NCBI RefSeq assembly: GCF_030816195.1 | Contig: NZ_JAUSXS010000001.1 | Location: 5,789,501 to 5,853,500 of the forward strand | DNA: 64,000 nt | Origin: Pseudomonas sp. W4I3 | GTDB lineage: Bacteria > Pseudomonadota > Gammaproteobacteria > Pseudomonadales > Pseudomonadaceae | Direction of reading: 5' to 3' | Shown here: positions 1 to 7,573 of the stretch, piece after piece | Layout: the number at the start of each line of letters is the position of its first letter | How positions within the stretch are numbered: the first letter of the stretch is position 1 | Position numbers and translations under genes: made by a program | Notes under the pieces: generated by a model | Seen by the model: only the letters and a program-made list of their open reading frames with translations | Told to the model about the DNA's origin: nothing | The model's database searches: none

Positions 1-2
1 CC

Positions 3-1028
3 GCAACCGGCCTGTGCGCCCAACGCTGCCCCGTAGGCATCAATACCGGCGACCTGGTAAAAAAGCTGCGCAGCCGCGACGCCGACCGTACGAAAACCGC
101 CGAATGGCTCGCCACCCATTTCGCCACCGCGTTGCAAGGTGCGCGCTTTACCCTGCATGTCGCCAACGGCGCGCGCATGCTACTGGGAGCGCCACGCCTG
201 GCGAAGTTATCGGCCCGCTTGACCAGGCTGTCCAAGGGACAGGTCCCGCAATGGACCAACGCCATGCCGCAACCGGAAAAAGCCATTCGCTTCAGCCCGG
301 CCGTCAACGACGAGCGACCTCGGGTGGTCTACCTGGCGGCCTGCGTCTCACGCGCCATGGGCCCGGCTGCGGGTGATAAAGAACAAATGTCGCTGTACGA
401 CAAAACCCGTGGCCTGCTGGAAAAAGCCGGTTACCAAGTCGTCTTTCCCGACAATCAAGACAACCTGTGCTGCGGCCAGCCCTTCGCCTCCAAAGGCTAC
501 GCCGAACAGGCCGAACACAAACGCCAGGAACTGATCGGCGCGCTGCTCCACGCCAGCCGTGGCGGCCTCGACCCGATCTATTGCGACACCAGCCCGTGCA
601 CCTTGCGCCTGGTACAAGACCTGGGCGAGACGCGCCTGGACCTCTACGACCCGGTACGCTTTATCCGCACCCATCTTATGGACCGCCTCGACTTCACGCC
701 GCAGGAAGCGCCCATCGCCGTGCACGTCACCTGCAGCACCCAGCACCTGGGCGAAAGCCAAGCGCTGATCGACCTCGCCCGACGCTGCGCCAAGACCGTC
801 GTCATTCCCGAAGGCATTCACTGCTGCGGCTTTGCCGGCGATAAAGGCTTTATCACGCCGGAACTCAACGCCCACTCACTGCGCACCCTCAAGGACGCGG
901 TGCAGCACTGCAGCGAAGGCATTTCCACCAGCCGCACCTGCGAGATCGGCCTGACCCAGCACGGCGGCATCGATTATCACGGGCTGGTGTACCTCGTGGA
1001 CCGCGTAACCCAGGCCCGCGCCCACTAA
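3..1028 (+). CDS. D-lactate dehydrogenase-type FAD/Fe-S oxidoreductase, C-terminal part (5' truncated)
   Basis: The open frame runs in from the left edge (frame from base 3), so only the C-terminal ~341 residues are present. The first residues carry a cysteine-rich CxxxCP-x-GI ferredoxin-type motif. Further on are two CCG-type cysteine motifs (CCGQPF and CCGFAGDKGF), typical of the C-terminal iron-sulphur domain of membrane-associated D-lactate dehydrogenases and glycolate-oxidase GlpC/GlcF-like proteins. Family knowledge: such proteins oxidise D-lactate and feed electrons to the quinone pool, and in Pseudomonas they usually follow lldP-lldD. That context lies outside the window, so the substrate is inferred. 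The internal ATG at 132 is not the true start. Confidence 0.8.
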   Translation, partial: ATGLCAQRCPVGINTGDLVKKLRSRDADRTKTAEWLATHFATALQGARFTLHVANGARMLLGAPRLAKLSARLTRLSKGQVPQWTNAMPQPEKAIRFSPAVNDERPRVVYLAACVSRAMGPAAGDKEQMSLYDKTRGLLEKAGYQVVFPDNQDNLCCGQPFASKGYAEQAEHKRQELIGALLHASRGGLDPIYCDTSPCTLRLVQDLGETRLDLYDPVRFIRTHLMDRLDFTPQEAPIAVHVTCSTQHLGESQALIDLARRCAKTVVIPEGIHCCGFAGDKGFITPELNAHSLRTLKDAVQHCSEGISTSRTCEIGLTQHGGIDYHGLVYLVDRVTQARAH

Positions 1029-1162
1029 CCCTGCAAAAAAACCGAACCCTTGCGCGCCGGCGTAGTCATCTGCATAGGCCTCGACAACGAGGCCCATCAG
1101 TGATGTCGCTGGCAAGCCCGCAACGCCAGCAGCGTCGAGCCCATTTCGCAAGGAGATACCTT

Positions 1163-1441
1163 ATGAAGCGTTCCGCTCTTGCTGGCTTGTTCATGACCGC
1201 TGCGATGCTGGCGTCCCCTGCCTTTGCGGCCGGTGATAAAGACCTGTGCCAGATCAACCTCGACAAAATCAACAACGGCAAAGCGCTCCTCGCTACCGAC
1301 ACCAGTGGCAAAAGCGGCGAAATCGACACCGCCGTCGCCCAAGCAAAAGCGGCCAGCGCCGCGGGTGATCACAAAAAGTGTATCGAAATCACCTCCAAGG
1401 CCCTGCAAGACCTGCAGAACAGCGAAAAAGGCGGTCAGTGA
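1163..1441 (+). CDS. Small secreted (periplasmic) protein of unknown function
   Basis: A 92-residue protein starting at the ATG preceded by AAGGAGA (1150-1156); the longer ATG at 1100 lacks such a site. The first ~22 residues form a clear Sec signal peptide with cleavage predicted after AFA-A. The mature part is charged and alanine-rich with two cysteines (in DLCQINL and KKCIEI) that could form a disulphide. I do not recognise a family. It stands alone, followed by a UUCG hairpin and then ssrA. Confidence 0.7.
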   Translation: MKRSALAGLFMTAAMLASPAFAAGDKDLCQINLDKINNGKALLATDTSGKSGEIDTAVAQAKAASAAGDHKKCIEITSKALQDLQNSEKGGQ

Positions 1442-1451
1442 GTGATAACGG

Positions 1452-1473
1452 GGCCAACCTTCGGGTTGGCCTT
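1452..1473 (+). terminator. UUCG-tetraloop hairpin after the small secreted protein
   Basis: A perfect 8-bp GC-rich stem (GGCCAACC/GGTTGGCC) closed by a TTCG tetraloop lies about 10 bases after the stop codon. The T-tract is weak (CTTCC), so termination efficiency is uncertain. Confidence 0.55.
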
Positions 1474-1537
1474 CCGTGACGGTTTGGCGTACACTGCACA
1501 GGCTTGTCACTCACGAGAAACAACGAGTTACAAGCAC

Positions 1538-1935
1538 GGGGCCGTTTAGGATTCGACGCCGGTCGCGAAACTTTAGGTGCATGCCGAGTTGGTAACAGAA
1601 CTCGTAAATCCACTGTTGCAACTTCTTATAGTTGCCAATGACGAAAACTACGGCCAGGAATTCGCTATCGCTGCGTAAGCAGCCTTAGATCCTGAGCTTC
1701 TGGTACCTTCGGGTCCAGCAATCACCAGGGGATGTCTGTAAACCCAAAGTGATTGTCATATAGAACAGAATCGCCGTGCAGTACGTTGTGGACGAAGCGG
1801 CTAAAACTTACACAACTCGCCCAAAGCACCCTGCCCTTCGGGTCGCTGAGGGTTAACTTAATAGAAACGGCTAAGCATGTAGTACCGACAGCGGAGTACT
1901 GGCGGACGGGGGTTCAAATCCCCCCGGCTCCACCA
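1538..1935 (+). ncRNA. ssrA: tmRNA (ssrA)
   Basis: The 5' end GGGGCCG-TTTAGGATTCGAC and the 3' end GGTTCAAATCC...GGCTCCACCA form the tRNA-like acceptor and T-arm of tmRNA. The resume reading frame at 1634-1675 encodes ANDENYGQEFAIAA and stops at TAA 1676-1678, the usual short proteolysis tag. It rescues stalled ribosomes together with SmpB. The encoded CCA ends at 1935. The 3' end is the usual att site for tyrosine integrases, and an integrase gene follows at 2123. Confidence 0.97.
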
Positions 1936-1940
1936 TTTCA
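1911..1940 (+). repeat. Probable attL core (3' end of ssrA)
   Basis: The T-arm/acceptor end GGTTCAAATCC...CCACCATTTC is matched by a diverged copy at 17081-17107. Integration into tRNA or tmRNA 3' ends by P4-type integrases is established; the exact core boundaries are inferred. Confidence 0.6.
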
Positions 1941-1947
1941 TCATCTA

Positions 1948-1972
1948 AAGACGTCTACGGACGTCTTTTTTT
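1948..1972 (+). terminator. Rho-independent terminator after ssrA
   Basis: An 8-bp stem AAGACGTC/GACGTCTT with a TACG loop is followed by a run of seven T. It lies 13 bases past the CCA end, on the island side of the junction, so the island appears to supply the present ssrA terminator. Confidence 0.85.
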
Positions 1973-2048
1973 GTGCCTGGAATCCATTAAATACGGGGGC
2001 TTCAGGGCTATTGCGGGCTTTCGAGGTTTTTAGAGTTCCAGGCAATTT

Positions 2049-2098
2049 GGTATTCCCAATGGTATTCCCGGCTACCCGGCGCTAATCTTGGGAATACC
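2049..2098. repeat. GGTATTCC repeats, probable left arm-type integrase sites
   Basis: GGTATTCC occurs at 2049-2056 and 2061-2068 (12-bp phase), and its inverse GGAATACC at 2091-2098, all between ssrA and the integrase start. The same pair with the same 12-bp phase recurs at 17009-17028 just inside the right end. Arm-site function is inferred from position. Confidence 0.55.
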
Positions 2099-2122
2099 AA
2101 AAGGTGTCATGGAGTACTTCTC

Positions 2123-3379
2123 ATGTGCGCTCAAACCACTCGCCTCTCCGACCGTCAGCTCAAGGCGGTCAAACCGAAAGACAAAGATTATGTCCTCACC
2201 GATGGCGACGGGCTCCAACTGCGAGTCAGGGTCAATCGCTCGATGCAGTGGAATTTCAACTACCGGCATCCCGTCACCAAGAATCGAATCAACATGGCAC
2301 TCGGCTCTTATCCCGAGGTTTCTCTTGCGCAAGCGAGGAAGAAAACCGTTGAGGCCAGAGAGCTGCTTGCGCAGGGCATCGACCCAAAAGCTCAGCGCAA
2401 TGAGCTGAAGGAAGCCAAACGAGCGGAAACGGAACATACGTTCGAGAACGTAGCCACCGCGTGGTTCGAATTGAAGAAGGACTCCGTTACCCCGGCGTAT
2501 GCCGAAGACATCTGGCGCTCGCTCACACTGCATGTTTTTCCAAGCATGAAATCAACGCCGTTATCGGAAGTGAACGCGCCGATGGTCATCAAGCTGCTTC
2601 GTCCGATTGAAGCTAAAGGCAGCCTCGAGACAGTTAAGCGAGTGAGCCAGCGCCTTAACGAGATCATGACCTACGGGGTCAATTCCGGAATGATCTTTGC
2701 CAACCCTCTCAGCGGCATTCGAGCGGTGTTCAAGAAACCTAAGAAAGAGAACATGGCAGCGCTACCACCAGATGAGCTTCCGGAGCTCATGATGGAAATC
2801 GCGAACGCCAGCATCAAGCGGACGACCCGCTGCCTGATCGAATGGCAGCTACACACTATGACCCGCCCTGCCGAAGCGGCGACTACCCGATGGGCAGACA
2901 TCGACTTCGAAAAACGCATCTGGACCATCCCTGCAGAGCGAATGAAAAAGCGTCGTCCGCACACAATCCCGCTGACCGAACATGCACTCTCGTTATTGGA
3001 GACGCTTAAGCCCCATAGCGGCCACAGGGAATATGTGTTCCCGTCAGATAGAAATCCGCGCACCCACGCGAATAGCCAGACAGCCAACATGGCATTGAAA
3101 CGAATGGGCTTTCAGGACCGCTTAGTCAGCCACGGCATGCGCTCCATGGCCAGCACAATTCTGAATGAGCATGGATGGGATCCGGAGCTAATCGAAGTCG
3201 CGCTGGCGCATGTCGATAAAGACGAAGTTCGAAGCGCCTACAACCGGGCGGATTACATCGAACGCCGGCGTCCAATGATGGCCTGGTGGAGTGAACATAT
3301 CCAGAAGGCAGCCACCGGCAGCCTGTCGGCATCCGCCATCAATCAAACCAGGGACCGTAACGTCGTGCCGATACGCTGA
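2123..3379 (+). CDS. P4-type tyrosine integrase
   Basis: A 418-residue protein, the normal size for prophage integrases of the P4/CP4 type. The N-terminus (VKPKDKDYVLTDGDGLQLRV) is the DUF4102 arm-binding domain, followed by a SAM-like core-binding domain and the catalytic domain. Visible catalytic elements are the Arg in TMTRPAEA, a Lys-rich segment before HTIPL, the HGMRS box (HxxR), the His in LAHVD and the Tyr in SAYNR. A GGAG lies about 10 bases before the ATG. It sits directly beside ssrA, so it is the likely enzyme for integration there. The complete motif set suggests it is intact. Confidence 0.93.
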   Translation: MCAQTTRLSDRQLKAVKPKDKDYVLTDGDGLQLRVRVNRSMQWNFNYRHPVTKNRINMALGSYPEVSLAQARKKTVEARELLAQGIDPKAQRNELKEAKRAETEHTFENVATAWFELKKDSVTPAYAEDIWRSLTLHVFPSMKSTPLSEVNAPMVIKLLRPIEAKGSLETVKRVSQRLNEIMTYGVNSGMIFANPLSGIRAVFKKPKKENMAALPPDELPELMMEIANASIKRTTRCLIEWQLHTMTRPAEAATTRWADIDFEKRIWTIPAERMKKRRPHTIPLTEHALSLLETLKPHSGHREYVFPSDRNPRTHANSQTANMALKRMGFQDRLVSHGMRSMASTILNEHGWDPELIEVALAHVDKDEVRSAYNRADYIERRRPMMAWWSEHIQKAATGSLSASAINQTRDRNVVPIR

Positions 3380-3464
3380 GCAGGCGACAATTCGTGCCGT
3401 GCAGCAGGGCGACTGAAGTGGCGACTGTCGCTAAATCAGCCGCATGCCTGCGCTTCTTCGGCCA

Positions 3465-3509
3465 AGCCCCCAAGTATGGGAAGGCTCCGCATTCCCATAC
3501 TTGGGGGCT
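3465..3509. terminator. Perfect 18-bp hairpin between convergent genes
   Basis: An 18-bp perfect inverted repeat (3465-3482 and 3492-3509, beginning AGCCCCCAAGTATGGG) with a 9-base loop lies between the integrase and the convergent small gene. No T-tract is present, so it may be a bidirectional transcript-end or stability element rather than a classical terminator. Confidence 0.5.
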
Positions 3510-3525
3510 CACGCTTAAAGGTCTA

Positions 3526-3795
3526 TCAGACAACCACGAGTTGCGCCTTTCTGCGGCGGATCAGCCCTGCTGTTAACTCATAGTAATAGATGGTCGCTGG
3601 TGCTGAGCAACGCAGGTAGTGCTCTAAAAACCATCTGGTGTGCTTTTCCTTCCAGGACCAAGGGGTCGCACAACTCCAGCGCTCACGAATCGCCTCGTGC
3701 ATCCTTTCTGCCTGCCTGATATGCCGCTGCCGCGTGGCATGCGCACCTTTGAGCACGGGGCTCAGAAACAACGCCATATCGAACTCGGACTTCAT
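3526..3795 (-). CDS. Small protein paired with the second recombinase
   Basis: An 89-residue basic protein, rich in Arg and Trp (RERWSCATPWSWKEKHTRWFLEHYL). Its ATG overlaps the stop of the recombinase gene (ATGA, 3792-3795), so translation is probably coupled. I do not recognise a family. A decayed homologue follows the decayed recombinase copy at 16085-16267 with the same ATGA overlap, showing the two genes travel as a unit. A DNA-binding accessory or excision role is conceivable but unproven. Confidence 0.7.
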   Translation of the reverse strand: MKSEFDMALFLSPVLKGAHATRQRHIRQAERMHEAIRERWSCATPWSWKEKHTRWFLEHYLRCSAPATIYYYELTAGLIRRRKAQLVVV

Positions 3796-4772
3796 CGACG
3801 ACCTCCGATGTAGGCACTCACCACGTCGATGCGGTTATGCCCCAACTCGTGGCTGATCTGCTGACGTGCACGCCGATCGAGTGCTCGATCCTCTCGTTGA
3901 CCACAACCGCCATTGATGGGCGCGGAGAAGCCGGTCAGTTGTTCATAGCGCTCACAGGCGTAAGCCGCCCGCAGTTCATGAAAGCCTTTCAATCCATGCT
4001 CATGCATGATGTCCCGCGCCGGTCGTACGATTGTCTGTAAGAAATCTTTGTAGCTTTCATCAGGTGTTAACAGATTCCGACTGCCCTTGGGTGAGGCCTC
4101 GCTGGCCCTGTCGAGGGCGCCACGAACTTGATCCGTGACCGCAATCCAACGCGGTGCCGATGCGCCTGATCGACCGCCTTTGGTGCCGTCCTGGATATCG
4201 ATCTTGCCCAGTTGCCGGACCTCACGTTGCAGTCGGGGCAGATCGGCCAGGATCGCTTCGCGCAGGCGCATACCAGTCTCACGGGCGAGGAGCACAATGG
4301 CACTCACCCTCGATTGCTGACGATCTGACAGAGCCCGCGCGATCAACTCGACCTGCGCACGGTCTTGGCCTTGCGGAGCCTCACTACGCACGCTTGAGCG
4401 CTGCAAGCCAAGCGCCTTACTCGGACTCGGGATTTTGACGTACTGATCACCGCGCAGCGCGGCCATCGTTCGGTTCACGCTGGACAGTCGGTTCTGCGCG
4501 GTGGCAATACCGACGTTGCCCTGATCAACCTGCTCCCGCACGTGGACGGCGTACCGCATGAGGATCTCGCGGTCTATCTGGCGCGCGTCGTTGACCCTCG
4601 GTCCTTCATCGGATCGACACCAATGCACGAACGCCTGCCAGCGATCACTATGGGCTTTGACGGTAGCAAAATGGCCGTCGCCAAACAGGTCTTTCAGTGC
4701 TTGCGGTCCAGCATAGCTAAGCTGGCGACCGAAGCCGAAATTGCGCCCCGCTCGCTTACCGACCCGAGCCAT
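3792..4772 (-). CDS. Second tyrosine recombinase (Integrase_1-like)
   Basis: A protein of about 326 residues. I choose the ATG at 4772 (MARVGKR) because AGGAA lies 7 bases upstream and it overlaps the preceding gene by 17 bases; an ATG at 4805 and the end of the open frame at 4829 are alternatives. Visible catalytic elements are Arg in ETGMRLREA, the HELR box (HxxR) in GFHELRAAY, His in HELGHNR and Tyr in SAYIGG. The family resembles integrases found inside conjugative or genomic islands rather than P4-type enzymes. It is the third gene of an overlapping operon starting with the DUF3987 gene, unusual for an integrase. A degenerate paralogue lies at 16264-16670. Confidence 0.85.
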   Translation of the reverse strand: MARVGKRAGRNFGFGRQLSYAGPQALKDLFGDGHFATVKAHSDRWQAFVHWCRSDEGPRVNDARQIDREILMRYAVHVREQVDQGNVGIATAQNRLSSVNRTMAALRGDQYVKIPSPSKALGLQRSSVRSEAPQGQDRAQVELIARALSDRQQSRVSAIVLLARETGMRLREAILADLPRLQREVRQLGKIDIQDGTKGGRSGASAPRWIAVTDQVRGALDRASEASPKGSRNLLTPDESYKDFLQTIVRPARDIMHEHGLKGFHELRAAYACERYEQLTGFSAPINGGCGQREDRALDRRARQQISHELGHNRIDVVSAYIGGRR

Positions 4773-5109
4773 TTTTCTGTTCCTGATCGACTGCCGCGAG
4801 ATCATGCAAAAGGGCTCGCCAGTGCGCACTTACAATCGCGAACTGAGCCCAATCAGTCGGGCGAAAACACAGCGTGTTGTCGGTGACGTAAAGATGCGCA
4901 CCCTCCTCTTTCAACCATTGAATAATGGCTGTCGTAGAGGCGATAGCTTTATGGGTGGTGGCGACACTGGCGACAGCGGCGACAACCCTTGTCCTGCCTG
5001 GTTTTGAGCGTGGCGACAAAGTGGCGACAGTAGCGGCGACAAATCGCGCTTTGGGCTCCTTTTGACGCTGAGCCAGATGGTTGCGCAGCGCTTCATCAAG
5101 ATTAAACAT
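4756..5109 (-). CDS. Small island protein between DUF3987 and recombinase genes
   Basis: A 117-residue protein starting MFNLDEALRNHLAQ. The ATG at 5109 is chosen because it overlaps the DUF3987 stop and has GAGGT 6 bases upstream. The C-terminal half (EEGAHLYVTDNTLCFRPTDWAQF) looks folded. The middle is a low-complexity Val/Ala stretch encoded by six copies of GGCGACA read on the opposite strand. No family recognised. A truncated, frame-broken relative lies inverted at 7195-7375. Gene overlaps on both sides suggest one coupled operon. Confidence 0.65.
   Translation of the reverse strand: MFNLDEALRNHLAQRQKEPKARFVAATVATLSPRSKPGRTRVVAAVASVATTHKAIASTTAIIQWLKEEGAHLYVTDNTLCFRPTDWAQFAIVSAHWRALLHDLAAVDQEQKNGSGR
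4952..5055 (+). repeat. GGCGACA array, copy 1 of an inverted repeat
   Basis: GGCGACA occurs six times (4960, 4969, 4978, 5012, 5023, 5035), spaced 9, 9, 34, 11 and 12 bases. The reverse complement of 7231-7333 aligns with this stretch with nearly the same spacings, so the two are an imperfect inverted duplication about 2.2 kb apart. Confidence 0.7.
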
Positions 5110-6502
5110 GGCCCACCTCGAAGGTGTGGCCATCAGTGATCAACCACTGATGATCAATCAACTCGACCAGCAGCTTAGCGGCATGACGACTGCTCTTGCG
5201 GGCAAAGCGGGGACCGTTGCGATTCAATTCACGAATACTGAAACGCTTCCAATCTTTGACCTGTAGCCATCGCAGCAGCCGGTCTGCCTCCTCTTTTACT
5301 CGACACACTGGCTCCTGCTCAGTCAGGCGCTGGATCTCGTTGAGGTAGTAGCCGACTAAAGCGGAGGCCCGTTGGATATGGTCGACCTCCACGACGCTGC
5401 TCTCCTCCACAACTGCAAGAATGCCGGCGACGCGCAGCAGGTTATCTGCGGCCTTTGATCCGCTGGGCCGTACGCTGGCCAGCTCGCCAAACTCCCCCAA
5501 CTGAGCTTCGATAGCATCATGCAAATCAATCCACCGACGACGCGCCAGCGGACTGAGACTCAGCTTTGACAGCTGCAAGGCTCCGTCAGCGGAAAGTGAC
5601 CAAGGCTGATAAAACAGAGCCGAAAGGCGGTGATGATAGCGCTTGAGGGCGGCGTCTTTGGACAAGTCGACAGCCTGGTAGCTACGTTGCCCGGCTAGAC
5701 TGGTTGGCCAGGTCATCAAGCAGCGCCCTAGAATGCCTTGGCCCTGCAGCAACGGGTCACTGAGTAACTGCATGGCCAAATACGGTTGCAGCATCAGGTG
5801 CAGGCTCAGGCGTCGGTCATAGGCTCTTAGGCTTTCGCCTGCCATAGAGCGAGCACGATCAATCGGGCTACCGTCCCAGAGTGACGACAAGGTCGTGACC
5901 GCTTTCAAACGGTTGTCCCGACTCATGGTGCTGCTGCCAAGGAATTGTCCGCCCTCGTCACAGAACAGCCCCATGCACGGCAAGTCATGGCAGAGCCCCT
6001 TGATCAGGGCCTCGATCGTCGGGTCTGTGGTGATCAGCCGAGGGGCCGAAGGCTCCGCTTCGAGCGGTACGCTGTTTGTGGGGGCGGGATCGGCAGGACT
6101 GATACGCTGCGCTTGTCGCTGTGCGGCACGGTACCGAAAGAGCTGCTCACGATAATGTTGCCACTGTTCACGCTCCCATTGGCGCGCTGGCAGCAGTGCG
6201 GATCGGTCTGCCGCGGTCTTGCGATCACCGGACGCAGCCACCGTGATCAGGTACAACGACAGGGGATAATGTCTGCCGTCGAGTTGTAAGCCCGCATGAC
6301 CTTGAGTGGCCAGGGCCGAGGCGGCCAACACCGATTGCGCGGCCAGTGCTTGGGGCACGCCGATGACCTCGGCCATGCGCTCAACCGCAGGCCCAAGAAT
6401 CCCACCCAGTGCCTGCACGGGATAAGGCTGGGGCACGGGGTTCGACTCAATCAACGGTCGAGGTGGTCGTGGTAGTTCAAGCTTCGGATCTAACTGCTGC
6501 AT
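5102..6502 (-). CDS. DUF3987 (YfjI-like) replication-associated protein
   Basis: A 466-residue protein with strong GAGGAGAGGG upstream of its ATG. A variant P-loop-like segment (TVAASGDRKTAADRS) matches the GxRKS motif of DUF3987/YfjI proteins, and LFCDEGGQFLG resembles the Walker B region. Proteins of this family occur in mobile islands and phages, often in place of or next to primase-helicases; a DNA-replication role is family inference. First gene of the minus-strand operon 6502-3526. The upstream 600 bases contain structured sequence and an ash-like frame on the same strand. Confidence 0.8.
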   Translation of the reverse strand: MQQLDPKLELPRPPRPLIESNPVPQPYPVQALGGILGPAVERMAEVIGVPQALAAQSVLAASALATQGHAGLQLDGRHYPLSLYLITVAASGDRKTAADRSALLPARQWEREQWQHYREQLFRYRAAQRQAQRISPADPAPTNSVPLEAEPSAPRLITTDPTIEALIKGLCHDLPCMGLFCDEGGQFLGSSTMSRDNRLKAVTTLSSLWDGSPIDRARSMAGESLRAYDRRLSLHLMLQPYLAMQLLSDPLLQGQGILGRCLMTWPTSLAGQRSYQAVDLSKDAALKRYHHRLSALFYQPWSLSADGALQLSKLSLSPLARRRWIDLHDAIEAQLGEFGELASVRPSGSKAADNLLRVAGILAVVEESSVVEVDHIQRASALVGYYLNEIQRLTEQEPVCRVKEEADRLLRWLQVKDWKRFSIRELNRNGPRFARKSSRHAAKLLVELIDHQWLITDGHTFEVGHV

Positions 6503-6785
6503 GGGCCCTCTCCTCGATCATTACTGGTTGTCCTCACGTAGTCCCGCCACGGCTGTTGAGTGTTATCAGGGATCAAGGCCCCTGCGGCCTGTGAGGTGTT
6601 CACTGACGTGGAACGAACGGCTCCTTACGACCGGGAGCAAGGGCATGACCCATGAATCTGGCCTCCTTAGACGCATCCGAAGATGCGGGCGGGTGGAGGC
6701 TGTGCCGGCTGACGAGTTCGGCACCTGGAGATCCTGAGCGGGAGAAGGCAACAACATCGACACCTGGGGCATGCCTGACTGTCAG

Positions 6786-7193
6786 TCAGGTGCAGTCTTT
6801 CCATAGGCTGCGGCACCGGCGCCTGTGTCGTTGCGGATTGCGGCGAATCGGATTTGTCAGGCCGATTGTCACGAGGAGAGATGCGGCAATGCCCTTTGTG
6901 ACGTGGCTTGCAGCAGTGGTACGAGCGCCCGTCTCTTTCCAGAAGAAAGAGACGGGCGCAGTCGGGCGCAGCGAAGTGCGTCGAGAAGTGAGGTTGCTGT
7001 AGCGCAGCGAGGAGGGTCCATCGTCTGCCGCAATGGACAGATAAGCCGAGTAGGCATCCTTCACTCTTGGGGAGTGACCGTGCGAGCCGCCGGACGCTAA
7101 TCGCACTTCGGGAGAACCACCACCAAGTGGCGTAGCCTTGAAGGTTCTGGCTACCTGGGCAGGTGCTGTCAACGACAGCGATCCGTGCGCCAA
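6786..7193 (-). CDS. Possible phage ash-like leader frame, 5' of the DUF3987 operon
   Basis: A 135-residue frame whose middle (LASGGSHGHSPRVKDAYSAYLSIAADD) recalls the short SGG...Y...IAxD core of phage P4 Ash-type proteins, found near immunity and primase genes of P4-like elements. It is co-directional with the DUF3987 gene. No clear ribosome binding site was found and the rest is low-complexity and basic, so it may be only a remnant or chance frame overlying structured RNA. Several hairpins lie in the same interval. Confidence 0.3.
   Translation of the reverse strand: MAHGSLSLTAPAQVARTFKATPLGGGSPEVRLASGGSHGHSPRVKDAYSAYLSIAADDGPSSLRYSNLTSRRTSLRPTAPVSFFWKETGARTTAASHVTKGIAASLLVTIGLTNPIRRNPQRHRRRCRSLWKDCT
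6925..7179. ncRNA. Highly structured interval, candidate RNA element
   Basis: Six clear hairpins occur in about 255 bases: a 15-bp stem 6925-6939/6945-6959; GTCCAT/ATGGAC 7016-7021/7033-7038; TCACTC/GAGTGA 7061-7066/7072-7077; GTGCGA/TCGCAC 7080-7085/7101-7106; GTAGCC/GGCTAC 7132-7137/7149-7154; GCTGTC/GACAGC 7165-7170/7174-7179. I do not recognise an RNA family. The strand is uncertain, but it lies upstream of the minus-strand DUF3987 operon. Confidence 0.35.
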
Positions 7194-7194
7194 T

Positions 7195-7375
7195 TTTTAT
7201 ACCCACTCGAAAAGGCGGTCAAGCGTCACGGCCAAAGCGCTTAGAAAGTGGCGACTGTCGCCACTTTTGTCGCCATGCTCCAGGCCACGTTCCACGTGGG
7301 CTGTCGCCGGCGTCGCCGCTGTCGCCCACCCCCCTACATCCATGCCCAACGAGGAAGATCCGCACATACACTGAA
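7195..7375 (+). pseudogene. Inverted, broken relative of the 4756-5109 gene
   Basis: Translation in shifting plus frames gives KVATVATF (compare AATVATLS) and later EEDPHIH (compare EEGAHLY of the intact gene), with a stop between. The underlying DNA matches 4952-5055 in inverted orientation, including the spaced GGCGACA array. No open frame covers it, so it is a remnant. Confidence 0.5.
7231..7333 (-). repeat. GGCGACA array, copy 2 (inverted)
   Basis: TGTCGCC occurs at 7256, 7268, 7302 and 7320, and CGTCGCC at 7311. Read on the minus strand this gives GGCGAC units with 9, 9, 34 and 12 spacing, matching copy 1. A GGCGACTGTCGCC palindrome lies at 7250-7262. Confidence 0.7.
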
Positions 7376-7492
7376 ATGGCGCCGCGCTCGATAGAAATCG
7401 CGGGGAATTACCGACGGGTGAAAGCAAGCATGGCGCTAACCAAATTTGAAAATGAGAGGGTGGAACGCGGCGGCTTCGAGAAAAAGCGAGTG

Positions 7493-7536
7493 AACCCTCC
7501 GATCGGCGCGATCAAAGATCGCTTGATCGGAGGGTT
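7493..7536. terminator. Strong hairpin downstream of the 7574-8110 gene
   Basis: A 12-bp perfect stem (AACCCTCCGATC/GATCGGAGGGTT) with an inner GCGATC/GATCGC stem closes a 3-base loop. It lies about 40 bases past the minus-strand gene end. There is no long T-tract, so its terminator role is inferred from position. Confidence 0.5.
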
Positions 7537-7573
7537 TGGCGGGAAAAGCAAATCTCAAACGTCAATTACAGGC

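Noticed and set aside
1753..2085. 110-residue frame across the ssrA 3' half
   Set aside because: It lies within tmRNA and its terminator; the RNA gene explains the sequence.
6667..7206. 179-residue minus-strand frame in the structured interval
   Set aside because: Low-complexity and overlaps the better ash-like frame; its sequence is explained by the hairpin cluster.
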